Assembly: GCA_964545875.1 (NCBI GenBank)
Contig: CAZJHH010000007.1
Location: 1 to 64,000, forward strand
Length of the DNA stretch: 64,000 bases
Direction of reading: 5' to 3'
Origin: DAIPKP01 sp964545875
Lineage (GTDB): Bacteria > Synergistota > Synergistia > Synergistales > Aminiphilaceae
Part shown: positions 7,154 to 15,805 of the stretch, piece by piece
Position numbering within the stretch: position 1 is the first letter of the stretch
Layout: each line of letters begins with the position of its first letter
Program-made: the position numbers and the translations under genes
Notes under the pieces: model-generated
Told to the model about the DNA's origin: nothing
Databases searched by the model: none
What the model saw: the letters and a program-made list of their open reading frames with translations, nothing else

Positions 7154-9949
7154 ATGAAACAGTATTTGCGGAAGACCATCATGGTCAACTGCATCCCTCA
7201 CCATGTGGTGGCGGATGCGGACACGTCCCTGGCGGAAGTTATCCGGAAGCAGCTCGGCCTTACGGGCACCAAGATCGGATGCGGCGTGGGACAGTGCGGA
7301 GCCTGCAACGTTCTTATGAACGGCAAGCTGGTGCGCTCCTGTATCGTCAAGTGGAGCAAGGTTGAAGAAGGGGCCGAAGTCCTCACCATCGAAGGGCTCG
7401 GCGCTCCCGGGCGGCTTCACGCCATTCAGTGGGCCTTCGTGAAGAGCGGTGCCATTCAGTGCGGTTTCTGCATTCCTGGTTTCATCATGAGCGCCAAGGC
7501 GCTTCTCGACGAGAATAAGAATCCCACCCGGGAAGACGTGCGCGATTGGTTCCAGAAGAACCGCAACGCCTGCCGCTGCACGGGCTACGTCCAGGTGGTG
7601 GATGCGGTGATGATGGCCGCGGAAGTTCTCCGGGGCGAAGCGGAGATGACGGATTTCAAAGAAATGATGGGCAAGGACGGCTCCGTCTGGGGAACCTACT
7701 ATCCCCGGCCCAGTGCAGTGTACAAAGCCACCGGAACCTGGGACTTCGGGGACGATATCGCCCTCAAGCTTCCCGTGGGCACTCTCCATGCGGTTCCCGT
7801 GTGCCCCGAAACCCACCATGCAAAAATTCTCAAGATCGATATTTCCGAAGCCGAAAAGATGCCCGGAGTCTTCAAGGTGGTCACCTTCGAGGACATCAAG
7901 GCCAATAAGGGTACCAACCGCATTCGTGGACAGGCAGGTTCCGGCACCGCCACCACCGACGGCTGGGAACGGCGCATCATGGTCGCCGAGGGCGACAAGA
8001 TCCGCCAGATAGGCGAGTGCGTGGCCATCGTCTGCGCCGACACCGAGGAGCAGGCCAAGGCGGCCGCCAAGGCGGTGAAGGTGGAGATGGAGGAGCTTCC
8101 CGCCCTTCTGCATATCAAGGATGCCATCAAGGCCGATGCCGTAAAGGTATACGAGGAGATCGACGGCATCGACGGCATGCCCAACGTCTTCAACAAGCGC
8201 CCCATCATCAAGGGCGATCCCAAGGAAACCGAAGAGCTTCTCAAGAAATCCGCCCACGTGCTGGAAGAAGAGTTCTACAGCTCCCGGCAGCCCCATCTCA
8301 CCATCGAGACGGATTGCGGCTTCGGCTATTACGACCACGAAGGACTTCTCACCATCCAGACCAAGAGCATCTGCGTCTACCGGCATCAGATGATGATCGC
8401 CCGGGGCGTGGGAGTCGCTCCCAGCAAGATCCGGGTTATCCAGAACAACATGGGTGCCAGCTTCGGCTACAAGGTGGCCCCCACCAACGAGCCTCTCCTT
8501 GCCATCTGCGTCATCGCCACGGGACGCCCGGTGTACATGCGCCTCGACATGAAGGAGCATATCGTCCGGACTCCCAAGCGCTCCCCCTTCCTCTTCAAGG
8601 TGAAGGCGGGAATCGACGAGAAGGGCAAGCTCACCGCCGTTGAATCCGCCTGGTACGTGGATCACGGCCCCTATTCCGAATCCAGTCAGGATCTTACGAA
8701 CAAGGGCGGCCAGTTCCTCTTCGCTCCCTACCGGCTGAACAATATTCGGGGATGCGGCTATACCGCCTTCACGAACCATAAGTGGTGCGGCGCCTTCCGG
8801 GCCTACGGAGCTCCCCAGACCTACCTGGCGGGGGAGATCATGATGGATATGCTGGCGGAGAAAGCCGGCATGGATCCCCTGGAGTTCCGGGAACATAACG
8901 TGATTCAGCCCGGAGACACCATGCCCAGCGGCCAGCGCCCCGAGGTCTATCCTCTCCAGGCCATGATCGCCAGAGTTCGCCCCTACTACGAAGAGGCCAA
9001 GGCCTTCGCCAAGGCCAATTCCACGGATAAAGTCAAACGGGGCGTGGGTATCGCCTTCGGTATCTACAACTCCAACGACGACGGCCCCGACGAGGCCGAG
9101 AGCGATGTGGAGCTCACCAAGGACGGCGTGATCCTCTACAATACCTGGGAAGATCACGGCCAGGGCGCCGACATGGGCTGCGTGGGAACCGCCCACGAAG
9201 CTCTGAAACCTTTGGGAATCAAACCCGAACAGATCAAGCTCATCTGCAACGACACCTCCAAGGCCCCCAACAGCGGAGCCGCCGCGGCGAGCCGCTGCCA
9301 GGTCATGGTGGGGAACGCCATCGTGGACAGCTGCCAGAAGCTTCTCGACGCCATGCGCAAGGATGACGGCACCTACCGCACCTACGACGAGATGATCGCC
9401 GAGGGGCTCCCCGTACATCACCGGGGTCAGTGGACCGCCACCCTCCGGAACGTGGACGGAGACGTACAGCACTGCACCGGCATGGACGACGTCACCGGCC
9501 AGGGATATCCCTTCGCGAACCACATGTTCGGCATTTTCATGGCCCAGGTGGCTGTGGAGACTGCTACCGGCAAGACCACGGTGGAAAAGTTCACCCTGGC
9601 GGCGGACGTGGGGAAGATCAATAACTTCGCCGTGGTGGAAGGCCAGCTTTACGGCGGTATCGCCCAGGGAATCGGCTTCGCTCTCAGCGAAGATTTCGAC
9701 GACGTGGAGAAGCACAACAACCTCATCGGCTGCGGACTTCCCTTCGCCAAGGACATTCCCGACTGCATCCGGCTGATTCATATGGAGAGCCCCCGGGAAT
9801 TCGGTCCCTTCGGTGCTTCCGGAACGGGAGAACTGCCCCTTTCCGCCCCGCACCCCGCAGTGCTGAACGCTATTTACAACGCCTGCGGCGCCCGGATCAC
9901 CGAGCTTCCCGCCCTTCCCAAGAAGGTTCTGGAGGCCATGAAGAAGTAG
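7154..9949 (+). CDS. mop: Molybdenum aldehyde oxidoreductase (xanthine oxidase family, Mop-like)
   Basis: A 931-residue single-chain enzyme that should oxidise aldehydes to acids at a molybdopterin-cytosine-dinucleotide centre, as in Desulfovibrio gigas Mop (907 residues). The first [2Fe-2S] cluster is held by C43, C48, C51 and C63 (GCGVGQCGAC). The second is held by C103, C106, C140 and C142 (CGFC, NACRCTGY), each three positions beyond the D. gigas numbering. The cofactor-binding GAFRAYGAPQ and the C-terminal FGASGTGELPLSAPHPA, with the catalytic Glu, are intact. There is no FAD domain, so electrons must leave to a ferredoxin or flavodoxin. The start ATG 7154 follows AAGGAGG, which is part of the riboswitch-like leader. 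Tungstate/molybdate uptake genes are divergent next door. Confidence 0.93.
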   Translation: MKQYLRKTIMVNCIPHHVVADADTSLAEVIRKQLGLTGTKIGCGVGQCGACNVLMNGKLVRSCIVKWSKVEEGAEVLTIEGLGAPGRLHAIQWAFVKSGAIQCGFCIPGFIMSAKALLDENKNPTREDVRDWFQKNRNACRCTGYVQVVDAVMMAAEVLRGEAEMTDFKEMMGKDGSVWGTYYPRPSAVYKATGTWDFGDDIALKLPVGTLHAVPVCPETHHAKILKIDISEAEKMPGVFKVVTFEDIKANKGTNRIRGQAGSGTATTDGWERRIMVAEGDKIRQIGECVAIVCADTEEQAKAAAKAVKVEMEELPALLHIKDAIKADAVKVYEEIDGIDGMPNVFNKRPIIKGDPKETEELLKKSAHVLEEEFYSSRQPHLTIETDCGFGYYDHEGLLTIQTKSICVYRHQMMIARGVGVAPSKIRVIQNNMGASFGYKVAPTNEPLLAICVIATGRPVYMRLDMKEHIVRTPKRSPFLFKVKAGIDEKGKLTAVESAWYVDHGPYSESSQDLTNKGGQFLFAPYRLNNIRGCGYTAFTNHKWCGAFRAYGAPQTYLAGEIMMDMLAEKAGMDPLEFREHNVIQPGDTMPSGQRPEVYPLQAMIARVRPYYEEAKAFAKANSTDKVKRGVGIAFGIYNSNDDGPDEAESDVELTKDGVILYNTWEDHGQGADMGCVGTAHEALKPLGIKPEQIKLICNDTSKAPNSGAAAASRCQVMVGNAIVDSCQKLLDAMRKDDGTYRTYDEMIAEGLPVHHRGQWTATLRNVDGDVQHCTGMDDVTGQGYPFANHMFGIFMAQVAVETATGKTTVEKFTLAADVGKINNFAVVEGQLYGGIAQGIGFALSEDFDDVEKHNNLIGCGLPFAKDIPDCIRLIHMESPREFGPFGASGTGELPLSAPHPAVLNAIYNACGARITELPALPKKVLEAMKK

Positions 9950-9959
9950 GATCCCCTCC

Positions 9960-10000
9960 CCGTGCCCCGGAGCTTCTCCGCAAGAAAACCCGGGGCACGG
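9960..10000 (+). terminator. Hairpin after mop
   Basis: CCGTGCCCCGG pairs with CCGGGGCACGG (about 9960-9970 with 9990-10000), only 11 bases after the mop stop. It has no U-run, so it may work as an mRNA-stabilising hairpin together with the second hairpin at 10046. Confidence 0.6.
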
Positions 10001-10045
10001 GAAATATACTGGGAAGCCACGAGCTTCCTCTAACTCTCCCTTTTT

Positions 10046-10077
10046 GAAAGCGGGATCTTTGCAAAGATCCCGCTTTC
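10046..10077 (+). terminator. Second hairpin after mop
   Basis: A perfect palindrome with 15-bp arms (GAAAGCGGGATCTTT and its complement) and a 2-base loop. It lies between mop and the cupin gene and probably separates their transcripts. Confidence 0.7.
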
Positions 10078-10194
10078 TCATATATACTGACCTATATGCC
10101 CCTTCCAGCTTTCGCTTGGTACGGCAAAATACTTTGCCGTAATTTTCCGGGGGGCCGCAAACCTAAAACAAGAGACCACAAGGAGGGTACTGCC

Positions 10195-10626
10195 ATGCAG
10201 GATATTCCAAAGAAACCCCTTACGGGACGCATTGAAGATCTTCCGGTATACAACGCTTCGGCCCTGGCTCCGAATATCACCAAGCGGATTATTTTCGGCC
10301 CCGAACGCTTCTGGAAGGAATACACCATGCGCCATTTCGTGCTTCCTCCGGGATGCTGCGTTCCTCCCCATTCTCACGAGTGGGACCATTTCGTGCTGGG
10401 TATCGCCGGGGAGGGGCAGATCGTGGTAAACGGCGAGGTGGGGCCCCTTCCCGAAGGATCCTGGGGACGTATTCCCGGGGGCACCGAGCATACCTTCGAA
10501 AACCATCACCCGGAGAAAGATTTTGTCTTCATCTGCATCGTTCCCACCCATGGAGATCCCCACGGAAAACGACAGCTTCACCGGCTGGAGCGGGGAAAGA
10601 AAGGCGATTCCGATTCGGAGGAATAG
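10195..10626 (+). CDS. Cupin-domain protein
   Basis: A small 143-residue single-domain cupin. The metal-site motifs are readable: PPHSHEWDHFVLG near residues 59-71 (motif 1, with the usual Glu ligand replaced or shifted) and PGGTEHTFEN (motif 2). Such proteins are metal-dependent isomerases, dioxygenases or simple binding proteins, and the substrate cannot be told. The start is the ATG at 10195 behind AAGGAGGG (10180-10187). It stands alone between the mop hairpins and its own terminator. The C-terminus is highly charged (GKKGDSDSEE). Confidence 0.85.
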   Translation: MQDIPKKPLTGRIEDLPVYNASALAPNITKRIIFGPERFWKEYTMRHFVLPPGCCVPPHSHEWDHFVLGIAGEGQIVVNGEVGPLPEGSWGRIPGGTEHTFENHHPEKDFVFICIVPTHGDPHGKRQLHRLERGKKGDSDSEE

Positions 10627-10792
10627 TTTCGGAGAGATGGTGCCAAGGAGATCTTCCGGGGCATCTTTGTTCCGAGGCGTCTTCCGGAAAACTCGGCCAA
10701 GAACTCTCGCTCCAGGCGGAAAGATGTGCTGCGAAGAACCACCCTTGCTCTCCGCATCTCCTCAATCCGGAGAGCGAGGGAACGATAACCGA

Positions 10793-10824
10793 ACGAGGAG
10801 CCCCTTGTACAAGGGGCTCCTCGT
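10793..10824 (+). terminator. Bidirectional terminator between cupin and coiled-coil genes
   Basis: A perfect palindrome ACGAGGAGCCCCTTGT and its complement (16-bp arms, no loop) lies between two converging genes. The 165 bases before it hold nothing I recognise. Confidence 0.7.
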
Positions 10825-10873
10825 GTATAGGCTTCCGCGACAAACGTGCTCCACAGTCTTGCTGCTGTTTCGC

Positions 10874-11359
10874 TTATTCCTGGTGCAGCAGGGCCTCCTG
10901 GGAGGATACGATTTCCGCAAGCTGGGCGAGAGTTTCCTTCTGTACTTCCATGGCTTTTCTCATGGCCTGTCCCTGCTGAGCCGCCAGGGAAACCACGCTC
11001 TGCATATCCTGCCGCAGTTCTCCGAAGCTTCCTTCCAGAGACTGAACCTTCCCCTGAAGCTCTTCGAGAACCTTGGCGGTGTTTTCCAGCTCCGCCGCCG
11101 TGGCGGTAATGGCGTTAATGCTCTCCTCGGCCTTCTGCATCATGGCCTTTACGTTTTCGTTTACCGAACGCATGGCCGCAACCTGCTCTTCCACTGCGGC
11201 AATCCGGCCGCTCATCTGGGTCCACATGATGTTCCCCAGCACGAGCGCAAAAAGCGCTACCGCCGCAAGACCGATAAAAAAGGCCTTCTTCGTTACCACC
11301 CCTACCCCGAACTTCTCCACCAGGGCCTCCATCTTCTGAGACGCCTTCGATTCACCCAT
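10874..11359 (-). CDS. Membrane-anchored coiled-coil protein (third of three in tandem)
   Basis: A 161-residue protein with no recognised family. About 23 cytoplasmic residues are followed by one transmembrane helix (residues ~24-46, KAFFIGLAAVALFALVLGNIMW). Then comes an extracytoplasmic tail that is entirely helical and rich in Ala, Glu, Gln and Val with heptad spacing, i.e. a coiled coil. The tail is reminiscent of chemoreceptor or tail-fibre-like helices but has no signalling tip. The two genes upstream on the same strand encode the same architecture. Good ribosome binding site (AAGGAGGG) before the ATG at 11359. Function unknown; possible envelope scaffold or spacing proteins. Confidence 0.75.
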   Translation of the reverse strand: MGESKASQKMEALVEKFGVGVVTKKAFFIGLAAVALFALVLGNIMWTQMSGRIAAVEEQVAAMRSVNENVKAMMQKAEESINAITATAAELENTAKVLEELQGKVQSLEGSFGELRQDMQSVVSLAAQQGQAMRKAMEVQKETLAQLAEIVSSQEALLHQE

Positions 11360-11473
11360 AGAACATTTACCCTCCTTGATTATGTACAGGATGCCTTCTA
11401 CACCGTCACCGCCCCAGCGGTGTTCAGCTTCATTCCGAAAAGCTCCCGAAACGATTCGCCAGCTGCCGCCTCC

Positions 11474-11950
11474 CTACTGTTGTTCCGAAGAGAGAAGCTC
11501 CTCCTGGGTGGCGGTGAGAGCCTCGAGATGCTCCAGAAACTCCTTCTGAAAGGCCAGGGATTTTTTCGCCGCCTCCTGGAGCCGGGCCTGAATCTTCGAA
11601 CCTTCTCCCGCCATGGATTCGAGCTCCGCTTTCATGGTCTCCATCCGGGAAAGAGCGCTTTGCAGATCTTTCCGAAGCTGGTCTACCTGGGAGTTGAGGT
11701 TCCGCACGTCCTTCTGGAGAGAGGCCATATTTTTCTCTCCTTCGGGAGAAGCGGTTCCTTCCGAAGCGGCTTTCATGGTTTTTATCTGGGATTCCAAGGC
11801 GGAAACCGAGTTTGCCAGCTCCAGGTTCTGACGATTCACGGAACTCCATACAAAGGAGGTAACTCCGAGAAAAATCGCACAGAGAACACCTAAAGAGATG
11901 AAGAGCATCTTCTTGTCATTTCCTCCATTACCATTACCGCATTCAGTCAT
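11474..11950 (-). CDS. Membrane-anchored coiled-coil protein (second of three in tandem)
   Basis: A 158-residue unknown protein. A short N-terminus with a Gly/Asn-rich stretch (CGNGNGGND) is followed by a transmembrane helix (MLFISLGVLCAIFLGVTSFVW), then about 115 residues of continuous coiled coil (SLQKDVRNLNSQVDQLRKDL). I chose the ATG at 11950 because AAGGAGGG lies 7-8 bases before it; an ATG nine codons upstream would place that site inside the gene. It shares length, topology and orientation with its neighbours, so they may be diverged duplicates. Confidence 0.75.
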   Translation of the reverse strand: MTECGNGNGGNDKKMLFISLGVLCAIFLGVTSFVWSSVNRQNLELANSVSALESQIKTMKAASEGTASPEGEKNMASLQKDVRNLNSQVDQLRKDLQSALSRMETMKAELESMAGEGSKIQARLQEAAKKSLAFQKEFLEHLEALTATQEELLSSEQQ

Positions 11951-12113
11951 CTTTCTTCCCTCCTTGACAGCTGCCATATCCGGATTTCTCGAACCTTAAG
12001 CGCACCTGGGTTATTGTACCATACCTCGCCGGGGGACTACATCCGATTTTGCCTGAAAAAAGGCGATTTTTCGCTCTTTCGGGATCTTTTTTCCCCGGCT
12101 CCGGAAGAGGGTT

Positions 12114-12770
12114 TTACGGAGAAACCTCTTCGGGGGTATCCTTTTGTTCCAGCTTGTTCCGAAGATCCTGAAGCTCTTCCTCCTTCTGCCGGAGCATTTC
12201 CTTCATTTCTTTCCGGGCCTCTTCAAGAATGCGGGAGGCTTCATGCTTCAAACTTTCTTTTTCCTCCATAAAGCGACCCTCCAAGGCCTCTTTCTCCTTG
12301 AGGAACTCCTGGCGCTGTTCCGTCAAGCGCCGTTCCATCTCCTCTTTTCCCTCGGTAAATCGCTGGGAGAAGTCCTTTTTCAAAGCTTCCAGCTTCTCTT
12401 CGTATTCCCGCTGCAGCTCCTCCCGTACCTCTTCTCCCTTTTTGGTGGCCTCTCCGAGCTTTTTCCGGAGATCTTCCATCATGACCCCGGCTTCGTCGGT
12501 TTTCTCCTTGAGAAGGCGCTGCCACTCCTCTTTCTTCCGGGAGAAGTCCGCCCCCAGATTCCGGAGATCTTCCCGGGCTTTCTCCATCTCCTTTTCCGCA
12601 TCCTTCAGGGATTCCCGCATCCAGGACTGGGCGTTGCGCATCTCCTCCCGAAAGCCTTCGGAACGTTCGTCCATAAGAAACCAGGTTCCCCCCGCTCCGA
12701 GAGCGAGAAGAGCCACCCCCGCCACCACGAGAAGCGTGGCGCTTCCTCTGTTGCGCTTTGTGTGCCTCAT
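12114..12770 (-). CDS. Membrane-anchored coiled-coil protein (first of three in tandem)
   Basis: A 218-residue unknown protein. Nine basic residues (MRHTKRNRG) precede a transmembrane helix (ATLLVVAGVALLALGAGGTWFLM). The remaining ~185 residues are a very highly charged Glu/Lys/Arg-rich coiled coil, more charged than in the two downstream genes. It may therefore be a single long alpha-helix. The start ATG 12770 has AAGGGAGG at the right distance; the open frame runs further upstream but without a ribosome binding site. It is probably the first gene of the three-gene set. Confidence 0.75.
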   Translation of the reverse strand: MRHTKRNRGSATLLVVAGVALLALGAGGTWFLMDERSEGFREEMRNAQSWMRESLKDAEKEMEKAREDLRNLGADFSRKKEEWQRLLKEKTDEAGVMMEDLRKKLGEATKKGEEVREELQREYEEKLEALKKDFSQRFTEGKEEMERRLTEQRQEFLKEKEALEGRFMEEKESLKHEASRILEEARKEMKEMLRQKEEELQDLRNKLEQKDTPEEVSP

Positions 12771-13074
12771 GATTTTCGAACCTCCCTTGCAGTACGCATG
12801 TCTTTCTTTCGACGGGCTCGAACAGGCCCGCCCCATGGCTCTCATTGTACCCCTCGAATTCTCTCGAAAGAAGCGGCAAAGAAGGCCTTTCCCGGATGTG
12901 GAGAGACGTTTTTTCTCTTCCTTCCGGATACGGAAGGCTAAAAAGGGCATTTTTGCGATGAAAGGCATAGATCAATGCTGACCTTCATTCTTTCGGGCAA
13001 GATGACGGAAGAGACGATCTTCGCTATCATAAAGGGGTACATACCCTGAAAAGAGAAGGGAGTTTTGAACCGTC
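12771..13074. other. Divergent promoter region, no gene seen
   Basis: 304 bases between the coiled-coil genes (leftward) and the HD protein gene (rightward). No RNA or operator stands out. Confidence 0.35.
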
Positions 13075-14301
13075 ATGATCCGTCGAAGCCTGGTGGAACG
13101 ACTTTTTTCCGCCGCCTCCATAGAACGCTGGAACGACCATCCCCGGCCCATTCAATTTACGGAGCTGGGCAAACAGGCCCACAAGATGATCATCGCCTAC
13201 CTTATCGCCACCGAGGAGGAACGCCGGAACGAGGACTCCCCCCTCTCCTGGACCGCCCTGGTGGAAGGGGGCATCTTCGAATTTCTTCACCGGGTGCTTC
13301 TTACGGATATCAAGCCTCCCATCTTTCACATGATGATGGAAAAATCCGGGGATAAGCTCAACCGATGGGTGCTGCAACAGCTTGAGGAAGATCTTCGGGG
13401 GGTAAGTGTCGCCTTTCGGGATCGTTTTGAAGCGTATTTTTTCGGCACTTCCTTCGCGAGGGAAAAGCGAATTCTGCGGGCCGCCCACTATCTGGCCACC
13501 AAGTGGGAGTTCGGCCTTGTCTACCACTGGAGCCAATCTCTCTACGGCATCGAGGAAACCCGGCGCTCCATCGACTCGCAGCTGGAGGAATACCAGGACA
13601 TTCCCTCGGTACAGGAAATGCTGCTGGGCATGGAGAGTTATTCCCGCAAGGGAGGGCTCTACGCCTTTCTCGACCTGGTGGGACAGCTCCGGTTTCAGAA
13701 GCGCTGGTCCCAGACTCCAAGAATTCCCCAGACGTCGGTGCTGGACCATATGCTCTGCGTAGCCTTTCTGGCCTACGTGGTGACGGTGCACATGGAGCTT
13801 CCTCCGCTCCGGGGGCGGAACGCCTTTCTGGGAGGGCTCTTTCACGATCTTCCCGAGGTACTTACCCGGGACATCATCAGCCCGGTGAAACGCTCCGTGG
13901 AAGGGCTGGAGGAGCTTATCGAAGAGTACGAGAAGGAAGCCATGCATTCCAAGGTCTATCCCCTTCTCTCCGAAGAGTGCGGCGAGGAGCTGCGTTTCTT
14001 CACGGAAAACGTCTTCCATCAAAAACTCCGGTTTCCCTCGGGAGAGGTGCTTCTTCTCAAAGAAGGCGATGAGACCCCCGAGGCCCTTTCTTTGCAAACC
14101 ACCCCCCAGGCATGGCCCTTCGACGGCGTTCTGGTGGAGATCTGCGACAAACTGGCGGCCTATATCGAGGCATCCCTCTCCATCCGGCACGGAGTTACCT
14201 CTCCCAGCCTGGAGGAGGCGAGGAGAAAGGTTTATCAGCGGTTCGGCAAATCCCGGTTCGGCTCCTTCGACATGGGCTGTCTCTTCGATTTTTTCCGATA
14301 G
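13075..14301 (+). CDS. HD-domain hydrolase, YfbR-like
   Basis: A 408-residue cytoplasmic protein. The C-terminal half has the HD metal-phosphohydrolase signature: H225 (LDHMLCV), H257-D258 (GLFHDLPEVLTRDIISPVK) and a downstream Asp (VEICDKLAAY). The HDLPEVLTxD...PVK stretch closely resembles E. coli YfbR, a dNMP 5'-nucleotidase, so a nucleotidase activity is plausible. The N-terminal ~190 residues are unlike YfbR, making this about twice the size of that enzyme. Start ATG 13075; the ribosome binding site is GAAGGGAG. Confidence 0.8.
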   Translation: MIRRSLVERLFSAASIERWNDHPRPIQFTELGKQAHKMIIAYLIATEEERRNEDSPLSWTALVEGGIFEFLHRVLLTDIKPPIFHMMMEKSGDKLNRWVLQQLEEDLRGVSVAFRDRFEAYFFGTSFAREKRILRAAHYLATKWEFGLVYHWSQSLYGIEETRRSIDSQLEEYQDIPSVQEMLLGMESYSRKGGLYAFLDLVGQLRFQKRWSQTPRIPQTSVLDHMLCVAFLAYVVTVHMELPPLRGRNAFLGGLFHDLPEVLTRDIISPVKRSVEGLEELIEEYEKEAMHSKVYPLLSEECGEELRFFTENVFHQKLRFPSGEVLLLKEGDETPEALSLQTTPQAWPFDGVLVEICDKLAAYIEASLSIRHGVTSPSLEEARRKVYQRFGKSRFGSFDMGCLFDFFR

Positions 14302-14389
14302 TTTTTATGCCTCGTTCCTCCTTTCCGGCATATGCTATACTGAATATTGAGAAAAGAGAGTTTTTTCCCGGAAAGGACGGTGTGTGTTC

Positions 14390-14602
14390 ATGGGAGTATG
14401 TGAGAAATTGGAGAAGTGCCCTTTTTTCAACGGCCAGGTTCCCATGCCCGAAAGCATTGCCAGCTCCATGAAGGAGCGGTACTGTCTCAAGGACAAGACC
14501 CTCTGCGCACGGTATATGGTGGCTTCCGCGGGTAAACCGGTTCCTCTCGGACTCTATCCCAATCAGGTGGACAAGGCTCGAAAAATCCTCGAATCTCCAT
14601 GA
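14390..14602 (+). CDS. Small cysteine-containing conserved protein
   Basis: A 70-residue protein with four cysteines: VCEKLEKCPFF, MKERYC and KTLCARYMV. The pattern CPFF...MPxS...KxxYC...CARYMV belongs to a small family often found beside sensor kinases in anaerobes. It has no assigned activity; the cysteines suggest metal or redox chemistry. Start ATG 14390, behind AAAGGACGG. A strong terminator follows at once, so it is a separate transcript from the kinase gene downstream. Confidence 0.75.
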   Translation: MGVCEKLEKCPFFNGQVPMPESIASSMKERYCLKDKTLCARYMVASAGKPVPLGLYPNQVDKARKILESP

Positions 14603-14609
14603 TGTTGCG

Positions 14610-14650
14610 AAAAAGAGAGGTCTTCCCCCTTCCGGAACACCTCTCTTTTT
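14610..14650 (+). terminator. Terminator after the small Cys protein
   Basis: Perfect 12-bp arms (AAAAAGAGAGGT and its complement at 14610-14621 and 14639-14650) ending in TTTTT. Confidence 0.8.
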
Positions 14651-14680
14651 CGAAGAAGAAGCTCTTTCCAGGGAGGTCTC

Positions 14681-15805
14681 ATGAATTTGTCGAACAACTC
14701 CTTTTCCCCGATTTCTCCAAACGAAGAGAGCCAGCGCTACGAAGCTCTGTTCCAGAAAAATTTCTGTCCCTTCGCCATCTACCGGGTAGTCCGGAACCCG
14801 GAGAATTCCGAAGCTCCCCAGGTGCTTTTCCGAGACATCAACCCCGCCTATGAGAAGGTTATGGGAGTCCGGCGCTCTTCCGTGGTGGGCCGAACCTTTG
14901 CGGAGGTATGGCCCACTACGGAATCCGCGTGGCAGGAGCTTATCGAAGAGGTGATCCGCACGGGAAATTCCGTGGATTACCAGGGTTTCAACAAGGAGAC
15001 GGGGCTCTATTTTCAGGCCCTGGGATTCGCCATCGGCTCCGAGGAGGTGGCGGTGCTCTTTCTCGATATCACCCCCCGGATTCTGGCCCAGGAGGCGCTG
15101 AAACGAAAGGAAAAACATCTCCTTCAATACAAGGAGTCTCTCCGAAATCTCACCACCCGGCTCACCCTGGCGGAGGAAAAGGCCCGGCGACAAATCGCCA
15201 CGGATCTGCACGACCGTATCGGTTATTCCCTGGCCATGATCCTCCAGAAGCTCCATCTCACCTCGGAGAAGCTTCCGGAACCCTGTTCCCGGTCCCTGAA
15301 AGAGGTTATTCCCATGGTAGAGTCCGTAATACGGGAAACCCGGAGCCTCACCTTCGAAATCAGCTCTCCCCTGCTCTACGAGGTGGGGCTCGAAGCGGCT
15401 TTGGAATCTCTGGGAGAACAGATGCTTATTCCCCGGGGAATCGAGTTTTCCTTTACCGAAAAGGGGGCTCCGGAACACCTGGATCCAGAGGTGAAGATTC
15501 TTCTCTTTCAGATGACCCGAGAGCTTTTGATGAACGTGATCAAACACGCCCGGGCAAGCCGGGTGCATCTTCGGATGTACCGGGATTCCAAGGGAGTGGG
15601 GATTACGGTACAGGATAACGGCCGGGGATTCGATCCCGAAGTCTTCCGCACCTCCGAAAGCAAGGCCTTCGGCCTTTTCAGCATTCGGGAAAGGCTCCGG
15701 CATCTTCGGGGCTATCTTCGGGTGGATCCCGTTCCCCAGGGAGGAGCCTGCGTCACCCTCTGGGCTCCCCTGGAAGTTCCCCCAAAGGAGGAGGGCCTCT
15801 CATGA
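14681..15805 (+). CDS. PAS-domain sensor histidine kinase (NarX/DegS-type)
   Basis: A 374-residue soluble kinase with no transmembrane helix. A PAS domain spans about residues 20-130 (FRDINPAYEKVMG, VGRTFAEVWP), then a coiled linker and a HisKA_3 dimerisation domain with the phospho-acceptor H177 in RQIATDLHDRIG. The ATPase domain has the N box (RELLMNVIKHARA) and G box (DNGRGFDPE). The cytoplasmic PAS should sense an internal signal such as redox state or a small molecule. The response regulator gene overlaps its stop (ATGA), making a classical pair. Start ATG 14681 behind CAGGGAGG. Confidence 0.92.
   Translation: MNLSNNSFSPISPNEESQRYEALFQKNFCPFAIYRVVRNPENSEAPQVLFRDINPAYEKVMGVRRSSVVGRTFAEVWPTTESAWQELIEEVIRTGNSVDYQGFNKETGLYFQALGFAIGSEEVAVLFLDITPRILAQEALKRKEKHLLQYKESLRNLTTRLTLAEEKARRQIATDLHDRIGYSLAMILQKLHLTSEKLPEPCSRSLKEVIPMVESVIRETRSLTFEISSPLLYEVGLEAALESLGEQMLIPRGIEFSFTEKGAPEHLDPEVKILLFQMTRELLMNVIKHARASRVHLRMYRDSKGVGITVQDNGRGFDPEVFRTSESKAFGLFSIRERLRHLRGYLRVDPVPQGGACVTLWAPLEVPPKEEGLS

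Noticed and set aside
7082..10081. 999-codon open frame antisense to mop
   Set aside because: It mirrors a high-GC codon pattern of the real gene; the translation is low complexity in His, Gly and Val with no domain, and mop is unambiguous.
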